Below are positions 1 to 4,642 of a stretch of 6,631 nucleotides of DNA, piece after piece. Numbering within the stretch: position 1 is the first letter of the stretch; every line of letters starts with the position of its first letter. The DNA lies in NCBI GenBank assembly GCA_903885855.1, contig CAISKG010000023.1:1-6631 (forward strand), written 5' to 3'. Under the pieces are notes generated by a model. That model was not told where the DNA came from, searched no databases, and saw only the letters and a program-made list of their open reading frames with translations. Source of the stretch: an uncultured Planctomycetaceae bacterium. Lineage in GTDB: Bacteria > Planctomycetota > Planctomycetia > Pirellulales > UBA1268. Both the position numbers and the translations under genes were made by a program.

Positions 1-22
1 AGCGGCCCGGCGGGACGCTACC

Positions 23-907
23 ATGGGGGCCATGCCCCCTCGCCCCCTCATCCCGCGCCGCGCCGCGGCGCTGCCGGCCGCTCTGGTGACAGCCGGCCTG
101 CTCCAGGCCTGCCTGATGCTGGCCTGCCTGCTCCCGGCCGCGGCCGGCTGCGTGCCGCCGGCCAAGCCGCCCCGGTTGGTGGCGCCGGCGACGCGCATCC
201 GCGTCGCCACGGCCTCCGATCTGCGTTCCTGCCTCGACGCGCTGGCCGACGCCTTCCAGCAGGATTTCCCCAACGTCGACCTGCTCCCCACCTTCGGCGC
301 CTCCGGGACGCTCGTGGAGCAGTTGCGATCGGGCCTCGAGGCCGACCTGTTCCTCAGCGCCGACGTCGATCTCGCCCACGACCTCGCCGCGGCGGGCCTG
401 GCCGCCGCGGAGGATGTCTTCGAGACGGGGCAGGGGCGGGTCGTCGTCTGGGTGCGGAACGAATCGCCGCTCGACGTCGCGGGCAAGGGGGCCGGGGTGC
501 TCCGTGACGGGGGCGTCCGCCGCGTGGCGATCGCCCATCCCCGGCATGCCCCCTACGGCCGCGCCGGCCGGGCCGCGCTCGAGGCCCTCGGCCTGCTGGC
601 GGAGCTCGAGCCGAAGCTCGCCGTGGGGACGAGCGCCGCGCAGGCGGCGCAGTACGTGGAGAGCGGCGCCGCCGAGGCCGGCATCCTTCCCCTGGCGCTG
701 GCCAGGGGCCGGAAACTCTCCGAGACGGGGCGCCATTGGACGTTCCCGGCCGACGCCCATCCGCCCATCCGCCACGGCGGCGTGATCCTCGCCCGGGCCA
801 TCGACCGGGAGGCCACGGTCGCCTTCCGCGACTTCCTCCTCTCGCCGCGCGGCCGGGCGGTCCTCGAGCGCCACGGCTTCGAGTTTCCGACCGCGGCCGC
901 GCCGTAG
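23..907 (+). CDS. modA: Molybdate ABC transporter substrate-binding protein (ModA-like), probable lipoprotein
   Basis: This is the periplasmic or membrane-anchored binding protein that captures molybdate (possibly tungstate) for a ModBC importer. The family is recognised from IRVATASDLR at residues 59-68, FGASGTL at 91-97, DLFLSAD at 108-114, IAHPRHAPYGRAG at 170-182 and QAAQYVESGAAEAGI at 206-220. The usual end, a C-terminal hydrophobic helix followed by HGFEFP, is also present. Ser65 and Ser94 sit where ModA proteins use two serines to bind the oxyanion. The N-terminus has Arg12-Arg13, a hydrophobic stretch and a lipobox-like AAGC ending at Cys43, so lipidation is likely, although Ala at -3 is not ideal. 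At 294 aa it is slightly longer than typical ModA because of the long leader. ATG 23 and ATG 32 are both possible starts, neither has a strong Shine-Dalgarno, and the frame is open to the left edge. No modB or modC follows; they could lie upstream of the window. The family call is firm, but molybdate versus another oxyanion is inferred. Confidence 0.9.
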   Translation: MGAMPPRPLIPRRAAALPAALVTAGLLQACLMLACLLPAAAGCVPPAKPPRLVAPATRIRVATASDLRSCLDALADAFQQDFPNVDLLPTFGASGTLVEQLRSGLEADLFLSADVDLAHDLAAAGLAAAEDVFETGQGRVVVWVRNESPLDVAGKGAGVLRDGGVRRVAIAHPRHAPYGRAGRAALEALGLLAELEPKLAVGTSAAQAAQYVESGAAEAGILPLALARGRKLSETGRHWTFPADAHPPIRHGGVILARAIDREATVAFRDFLLSPRGRAVLERHGFEFPTAAAP

Positions 908-908
908 G

Positions 909-939
909 CGCCCGCGCCGCACCGACGGGGCGGCGGGCG
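909..939 (+). terminator. Strong GC hairpin directly after modA, possible terminator
   Basis: The hairpin begins one base after the modA TAG. CGCCCG (909-914) pairs with CGGGCG (934-939). After a two-base bulge (915-916), CCGC (917-920) pairs with GCGG (930-933). Two further pairs can form inside around a GAC loop. No T-tract follows, so it is not a canonical intrinsic terminator. It could be an L-shaped (U-less) terminator or an RNA-stabilising 3' structure. The structure is seen directly; its role is inferred from its position. Confidence 0.45.
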
Positions 940-956
940 TGATCGGCCGGTAGGAT

Positions 957-995
957 GGGTACCCGGTGCCGGCGCCGCACGGGCACCGCGCACCC
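957..995 (+). promoter_or_regulatory. Leader hairpin upstream of the Ntn-hydrolase gene
   Basis: CGGTGCC (964-970) is perfectly complementary to GGCACCG (982-988) across an 11-nt loop. An outer GGGT (957-960) can pair with ACCC (992-995). The structure ends just before the Shine-Dalgarno at 998, leaving that site exposed. The first 13 bases from 965, GGTGCCGGCGCCG, recur identically at 3842-3854 in the sulfotransferase leader. It could be a 5' UTR stabiliser, an operator or part of a regulatory RNA. No function is demonstrated, and GC-rich DNA forms hairpins easily. Confidence 0.35.
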
Positions 996-997
996 CC

Positions 998-1005
998 AGG
1001 AGGAG
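998..1005 (+). promoter_or_regulatory. Shine-Dalgarno that sets the start of the Ntn-hydrolase gene
   Basis: AGGAGGAG lies six bases before ATG 1012. This strong site supports ATG 1012 over the in-frame ATG at 955, which would add an arginine-rich 19-residue extension in front of an otherwise well-formed signal peptide. Confidence 0.85.
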
Positions 1006-1011
1006 TCGTCC

Positions 1012-2088
1012 ATGACCGTCCGATCCGTCGTCGCATCGATCCTCGTCGCCGCCGTGGCGGCGGCCGGGTGGGCCTCCGCCGTCTCCGCCTGCTCGCGGGC
1101 CACCTGGCTGGGGGCCGACGGCAGCGTGATCACCGGCCGGTCGATGGACTGGCCCTACGACTTCAACACGCACTTTTACGTGCTGCCGCGCGGCACGAGG
1201 AACGTCGGCATCGCCGGGGGCCTCGAGTGGGAGAGCCGCTACGGCGCCGTCGTCGCCGCCGGATCGATGACCCCGGGCGGACCGATCGACGGCGCGTTCG
1301 ACGGCCTCAACGAGAAGGGGCTGGGGGCGAACCTCCTCTATCTGGCCGAGGCCGACTTCGGCAAGGAGCCCTCGCCGCCCAAGCCGAAGATCTCGATGGG
1401 GGCCTGGGTTCCCTACGTCGTGAGCCGCCACGCGACGGTGGCGGAGGTGGTGGCGGAGTTCGAGAAGGATCCGCTCTGGATCGTCCCCTCGAACTTCGGT
1501 CCCGGCGGCGCCGGCCATCCGACGATCCACCTCTCGGTCACCGACGCCGGCGGCGACTCGGCGATCATCGAGTACATCGCCGGCAAGCCGGTGATCCACC
1601 ACGACCGGGCCTTCCAGGTGATGACCAACAGCCCGGTCTTCGAGCAGCAGCTCGCGCTCAACCGGTACTGGGAGCGGATGGACGGCGCGAAGATGCTCCC
1701 CGGTTCGCACCAATCGGAGGACCGCTTCGTGCGCGCAAGCTACTACCTCAAGCGCCTCGGTACCGCGGAGGAGGATCCCCGCAAGCAGGTCGCCGGCGTG
1801 ATGAGCGTGATGCGGAACGTCTCGGTCCCCTGGGGCGCTCCCGATCCCCTCCATCCCAACATCGCGCCCACCTACTGGCGGACGGTGCTCGACCACGGCC
1901 GGCGCGTCTATTACTTCGAGAGCGCCTTGAGCCCCTACGTCGTCGGCCTCGACCTGAAGACGATCGATTTCGCGCCGGGCTCGGGCATCCGCGCGGTGGC
2001 CCTCGAAGGCGAGCAGGCCTTCGAGCGCTCCGGCGACATCGGCGACGCGCTGGTGCCCGCCGAGCCGATCGCCTACCTGGCTCCGTGA
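1012..2088 (+). CDS. Secreted choloylglycine hydrolase / penicillin V acylase-family Ntn-hydrolase (linear amide C-N hydrolase)
   Basis: This 358-aa precursor is a cysteine N-terminal-nucleophile hydrolase that cleaves linear amide bonds. Relatives act on conjugated bile salts, penicillin V or N-acyl-homoserine lactones. Residues 1-26 form a signal peptide (short basic start, hydrophobic core, V-S-A at the cleavage site), and Cys27 is the predicted first mature residue and nucleophile. The catalytic set fits the family: Cys27, Arg43 and Asp46 (GRSMDW, with the same spacing as Cys2/Arg18/Asp21 in bile salt hydrolases), Asn206 in MTNSP and Arg238 in SEDRFVRA. FDGLNEKGLGANLLY also matches the family. 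The length is normal for Gram-negative members. The sequence VSAC also fits a lipobox, which would conflict with a free N-terminal Cys. The start is set by the Shine-Dalgarno at 998. The gene stands 104 bp from modA and 302 bp from the next gene, so it is probably transcribed alone. Bile salts are an unlikely natural substrate in a free-living planctomycete; acyl-homoserine lactones or other acyl-amides are possible. Family is certain, substrate unknown. Confidence 0.9.
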   Translation: MTVRSVVASILVAAVAAAGWASAVSACSRATWLGADGSVITGRSMDWPYDFNTHFYVLPRGTRNVGIAGGLEWESRYGAVVAAGSMTPGGPIDGAFDGLNEKGLGANLLYLAEADFGKEPSPPKPKISMGAWVPYVVSRHATVAEVVAEFEKDPLWIVPSNFGPGGAGHPTIHLSVTDAGGDSAIIEYIAGKPVIHHDRAFQVMTNSPVFEQQLALNRYWERMDGAKMLPGSHQSEDRFVRASYYLKRLGTAEEDPRKQVAGVMSVMRNVSVPWGAPDPLHPNIAPTYWRTVLDHGRRVYYFESALSPYVVGLDLKTIDFAPGSGIRAVALEGEQAFERSGDIGDALVPAEPIAYLAP

Positions 2089-2390
2089 CGAGGGGATCGG
2101 AGGACCGTTCCCGGGGTTCGGGATCGACCGCGATCGGCACCGATTCCTGGCATCTTCCCGCCACCGCGGCACCAAAGTCGTCCGCCGGCAGGCAGGTGCC
2201 GCATGGGCGGCGACCCCGGATGGGCGTGGCAAGGCACGGGCCCTGCGGTAGATTTGAGGGGCGGCGGAGGCCTTTTTTTTCCAGGGGCCACCGGCGGACG
2301 TAGTGTTTTCATGGCGTGAGACCGCCCCGCGATCCTCCCGCCACCGCCGCCCCGTGGCCGCCCTGAGCCAGCCCAGACAGGAGTCCCGCC
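2089..2390 (+). other. 302-bp intergenic region with inverted repeats and a T8 run
   Basis: No gene is supported here. Features seen are a 5-bp hairpin 20 bases after the upstream stop (TCCCG 2109-2113 with CGGGA 2119-2123), GATCG/CGATC at 2122-2126/2131-2135, an 8-bp inverted repeat at 2166-2202, and a run of eight T at 2273-2280 that stands out in this GC-rich background. The stretch around 2278-2306 is the most AT-leaning part and is the likeliest place for the promoter of the DUF1501 gene, but the candidate boxes (TTTCCA, 17-base spacer, TAGTGT) are too weak to call. Confidence 0.5.
2166..2202. repeat. 8-bp perfect inverted repeat
   Basis: GCGGCACC (2166-2173) and GGTGCCGC (2195-2202) are exact reverse complements separated by 21 bases. 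The repeat lies 77 bp after the Ntn-hydrolase stop and 188 bp before the DUF1501 start. It could form an RNA stem at the 3' end of the upstream transcript or be a binding site for a dimeric regulator. The core GGTGCC/GGCACC is shared with the stem at 964-988. Confidence 0.4.
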
Positions 2391-3743
2391 ATGCTCTCCA
2401 TCCTCGGCCATTCCACGGGCTCGCGCGGGATGTGCGACCGGATCTCGCGCCGCCGGGCGATCCAGATCGGGTCGATCGGCACCTTCGGGCTGTCGCTGGC
2501 CGATCTGCTGCGCGCCGAGACGGCCGGGCTCGTCCAGCCCGGGGCCCGCTCCCGCAAGAGCGTGATCCTCGTCTGGATGCATGGCGGCCCCTCGCAGCTG
2601 GACACCTTCGACATGAAGCCGGACGCGCCGGCGGAGTTCCGCGGGCCCTTCCAGCCGATCGGCACCAATCTCCCCGGCCTCGACATCTGCGAGCTGCTTC
2701 CGGCCCATGCCCGGGTGATGGACAAGTGCACGGTGATCCGCAGCTTCTCCCACGGCAACGGCGACCACTGGGCGGCGGCCCACTGGATGCTCACCGGCCG
2801 CACCGGCGCCAACGGCAACGACCGCAAGCCGCGCTACCCGTCGATGGGGGCGGTGGCCTCGCACCTCCTCGGGCCGAAGGTGCCGGGGGCGCTCGCGGCG
2901 GTGAACATGAACGACGGCGGCTTCGGCTTCCACGGCGCCGCCTGGCTGGGGGTGAACCACAATCCCCTCCAGTGCGGATCCTTCAGCTACGGCAACGAGG
3001 CGGGCAGCCTGCCGACGAGCGACGCCAAGAGCTTCGCCCTCGCCGACGGGCTCTCCGAGCGGCGTCTCATCGACCGGGTGTCGCTGCGTGGCCAGCTCGA
3101 CGATCTCAAGCGCCGCGTCGACCGGGAGCGGTCGTTCGACCAGATGGACCGGGCCGAGCAGCAGGCGATGGACCTCGTCCTCTCCGGCCGGGTGCGCCAG
3201 GCCTTCGACGTCTCGGAGGAGCCGCAGGCCCTCCGCGACCGCTACGGGCCCGGCTGGGGGGAGCAGGCGCTCCTGGCCCGGCGGCTGGTGGAGGCGGGGG
3301 TGCGCTACGTCTCGCTCAACACCGGCTACTTCGACGACCATGGCAACATCGGCCCGGCGCTCAAGGACAAACTCCCGCGCCACGACGCGGCGGTGGGCAC
3401 GCTGATCGCCGATCTCGCCGACCGCGGCCTGCTCGACGACACGCTGGTGGTGGTGGCGGGCGAATTCGGCCACACGCCCAAGATCAACAAGGACGCCGGC
3501 CGCGACCACTGGCCGCAGGCGCAGAGCATCCTCCTGGCCGGCGGCGGCTACCGCCACGGCCAGGTGATCGGCAGCACCAACGACAAGGCCGAGCACCCGA
3601 CGTCGCGGAAGATCGGCGTGGAGGACTTCTGCGCGATCGTCTACCACGCCATGGGCCTCTCGATCGAGGACACGATCGTCGATCTCACCGGCCGGCCGAC
3701 GCAGCTCGTGCCCGGGGGCGAGGTGCCCAAGGAGCTGCTCTGA
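2391..3743 (+). CDS. DUF1501 family protein (sulfatase/alkaline phosphatase-like fold), Tat-type leader
   Basis: This 450-aa protein belongs to DUF1501, a family greatly expanded in planctomycetes and structurally related to the sulfatase/alkaline phosphatase superfamily. Its reaction is unknown. A Tat-like signal is visible: SRRRAI at residues 19-24, then a weakly hydrophobic stretch and SLADLLRAE at 35-43. Conserved blocks follow in family order: VWMHGGPSQLDTFD (60-73, with His63 and Asp70 as probable metal ligands), IRSFSHGNGDHWAA, LLARRLVEAGVRYVSLN, FDDHGN, a GEFG block at Glu358, AGRDHW at 369-374 and LAGGGYRHGQVIG. In most members I recall, GEFG is followed by RTP; here it is HTP, with His361 replacing Arg. 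The length is normal and the protein looks intact. AGGAG (2379-2383), seven bases upstream, supports ATG 2391. DUF1501 genes usually follow a DUF1549/DUF1553 partner encoding a c-type cytochrome-like protein. None is present here. Export is inferred; the family assignment is firm. Confidence 0.92.
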   Translation: MLSILGHSTGSRGMCDRISRRRAIQIGSIGTFGLSLADLLRAETAGLVQPGARSRKSVILVWMHGGPSQLDTFDMKPDAPAEFRGPFQPIGTNLPGLDICELLPAHARVMDKCTVIRSFSHGNGDHWAAAHWMLTGRTGANGNDRKPRYPSMGAVASHLLGPKVPGALAAVNMNDGGFGFHGAAWLGVNHNPLQCGSFSYGNEAGSLPTSDAKSFALADGLSERRLIDRVSLRGQLDDLKRRVDRERSFDQMDRAEQQAMDLVLSGRVRQAFDVSEEPQALRDRYGPGWGEQALLARRLVEAGVRYVSLNTGYFDDHGNIGPALKDKLPRHDAAVGTLIADLADRGLLDDTLVVVAGEFGHTPKINKDAGRDHWPQAQSILLAGGGYRHGQVIGSTNDKAEHPTSRKIGVEDFCAIVYHAMGLSIEDTIVDLTGRPTQLVPGGEVPKELL

Positions 3744-3749
3744 CTCCGT

Positions 3750-3789
3750 CCCCGGCGGATGGCGGGGCAAGGCCGGCAAGCCCGGCAAG
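3750..3789 (+). repeat. Small hairpins and three 9-bp tandem repeats after the DUF1501 gene
   Basis: CCCCG (3750-3754) can pair with CGGGG (3763-3767) over an 8-base loop. Three consecutive 9-base units then occupy 3763-3789: CGGGGCAAG, GCCGGCAAG and CCCGGCAAG, all ending in GGCAAG. The last two can fold as GCCGG/CCGGC around CAAGC. There is no T-tract. This could be a weak terminator region for the DUF1501 gene or simply local slippage-derived repetition. Confidence 0.3.
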
Positions 3790-3798
3790 ATCGTGACG

Positions 3799-3880
3799 AA
3801 TCCTCCAAGGCGCCGGGGCGCGCCGGTCGATCCTCCTCCGTGGTGCCGGCGCCGACGGCGCCCGCATCCCGAGGAGGATT
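3799..3880 (+). promoter_or_regulatory. Structured leader that can sequester the sulfotransferase Shine-Dalgarno
   Basis: The ribosome site GAGGAGGAT (3871-3879) is perfectly complementary to ATCCTCCTC (3830-3838). Between these arms, GGTGC (3842-3846) can pair with GCA-T-CC (3864-3869, one bulged T). GGCGCC (3848-3853) then pairs with GGCGCC (3857-3862) over a GAC triloop, giving about 20 base pairs in one long hairpin. A second complement, AATCCTCC (3799-3806), matches GGAGGATT (3873-3880) and could compete for the same site. It is followed by its own small stem, GGCGC (3809-3813) with GCGCC (3820-3824). This arrangement would block translation initiation unless opened by a ligand, protein, temperature or upstream translation. 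The complementarity is seen directly; regulation is inferred. Confidence 0.5.
3872..3877 (+). promoter_or_regulatory. Shine-Dalgarno that sets the GTG start of the sulfotransferase
   Basis: AGGAGG is followed after seven bases by GTG 3885, which is in frame with the sulfotransferase. It decides the start against the in-frame ATG 3759, which would add 42 low-complexity residues with no family similarity and would translate through the leader hairpin. Confidence 0.8.
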
Positions 3881-3884
3881 TGCC

Positions 3885-4613
3885 GTGCTCCACAGCCGCG
3901 CCGCCGGGATCGCCTTCGCGCACTACCCCAAGACCGCCGGCCACGCGCTGGTGGAGTGGTTCCGGGGCGCCTTCCCCGACGCGGCGTTCGTCGAGCCCGA
4001 TCCGGTCCATCCGGTCAGCCACCTGCCGGTGCGGGAGTCGCTCCTGCGCCTGGGCGCCCTGCCTGCCGGGGGCCGCTTCCTGGGGCGCGTGGGGCGCGCG
4101 GCGCTGGCGCGCTGCGGGGCGATCGCCGGCTCCGTCGGCCCGGCCCGGCCGTGGCGCGTGATCGGCGTGGTGCGCGAGCCGTTCGAGATGCTCGTGTCGC
4201 TGTTCGAGTACTGGCGCGACTATCCCTTCGCCGCCGAGCCCGACTCGACCCTCATCCGCGCGGCGCGGAGCGGCTCGTTCCCCGTGTTCCTCAACCGGGC
4301 GGTGGTGCGCGGCGAGCTGCCCAAGTACGAGAACTTCTTCGACGTCGGCGGCGCCATGTGGCCCTGGACGCGGCTCCTCGACTTCGCCGATCTCGACGCG
4401 GCCCTGGCCGCCGTGGGGCGCGAATGGGGATTCGACGTCCCCGCCGCCGGCCTCGCCCGGCGGAACGTCGGCCCCCGGCCGGCGCGCGATCTGGGCCCCT
4501 ACCGCCACGCGGCCGGGCCGCTCATGGCGGCGGTGGAGAAGCGCTTCGCCTGGTACCGCCGCCAGGGGGCGGATCTGCTCGTGCGCGGCGACGGCCGGCG
4601 GCACGCGGCGTGA
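3885..4613 (+). CDS. Sulfotransferase family protein (PAPS-dependent type)
   Basis: This 242-aa protein is expected to transfer a sulfuryl group from PAPS to an acceptor such as a glycan, lipid or small molecule. Near the N-terminus, AFAHYPKTAGHALVEWF (residues 10-26) is the 5'-phosphosulfate-binding loop, with Lys16 and Thr17 as key residues. VIGVVREPFEMLVSLFEYW (92-110) is the 3'-phosphate-binding motif, with Arg97 and Ser105. His42 and His46 (HPVSH) are candidate catalytic bases. RRNVGPRP followed by a tyrosine-containing segment near the C-terminus resembles the tail of the carbohydrate-type (Sulfotransfer_2-like) group. There is no signal peptide or membrane segment, so it is probably cytosolic. 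The size is small but complete for bacterial members. The GTG start is chosen from the Shine-Dalgarno and because the conserved domain begins about ten residues later. It lies 141 bp after the DUF1501 gene, behind a structured leader, and converges with the next gene across 29 bp. The acceptor cannot be told from sequence. Confidence 0.8.
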   Translation: MLHSRAAGIAFAHYPKTAGHALVEWFRGAFPDAAFVEPDPVHPVSHLPVRESLLRLGALPAGGRFLGRVGRAALARCGAIAGSVGPARPWRVIGVVREPFEMLVSLFEYWRDYPFAAEPDSTLIRAARSGSFPVFLNRAVVRGELPKYENFFDVGGAMWPWTRLLDFADLDAALAAVGREWGFDVPAAGLARRNVGPRPARDLGPYRHAAGPLMAAVEKRFAWYRRQGADLLVRGDGRRHAA

Positions 4614-4618
4614 GGACG

Positions 4619-4636
4619 CCGGGCACCCGTGCCCGG
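4619..4636. terminator. Hairpin between convergent genes, possible bidirectional terminator
   Basis: CCGGGCAC (4619-4626) and GTGCCCGG (4629-4636) are exact reverse complements; the realistic fold is a 7-bp stem with the tetraloop CCCG. It occupies most of the 29-bp gap between the sulfotransferase stop (4611-4613) and the stop of the minus-strand gene (complement of 4643-4645), so it could serve both transcripts. Neither side has a T-tract. Being symmetric and placed exactly between converging genes makes a terminator role likely. Confidence 0.6.
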
Positions 4637-4642
4637 GGAAGG

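Noticed and set aside
955..1011. In-frame ATG 955 as an upstream start of the Ntn-hydrolase
   Set aside because: It would place an Arg-rich extension before a complete signal peptide and read through the leader hairpin. The Shine-Dalgarno at 998-1005 clearly serves ATG 1012.
553..2232. A 559-codon antisense open frame opposite modA and the Ntn-hydrolase
   Set aside because: It has low-complexity composition, no family similarity and spans two confidently identified genes; it is a high-GC artefact.
2278..2306. Sigma70-like promoter TTTCCA, 17-base spacer, TAGTGT
   Set aside because: The match to consensus is only four of six and three of six; this is too weak to annotate, especially since planctomycete promoters are poorly defined.
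2203..2319. A 38-codon small open frame in the 302-bp gap, starting at ATG 2203
   Set aside because: There is no convincing Shine-Dalgarno, it is Gly-rich with no recognisable signal, and its coding reads through the T8 run. Chance is the simpler explanation.
3759..3884. In-frame ATG 3759 as the sulfotransferase start
   Set aside because: The added 42 residues are low complexity, no ribosome site precedes the ATG, and GTG 3885 has an AGGAGG at ideal spacing.
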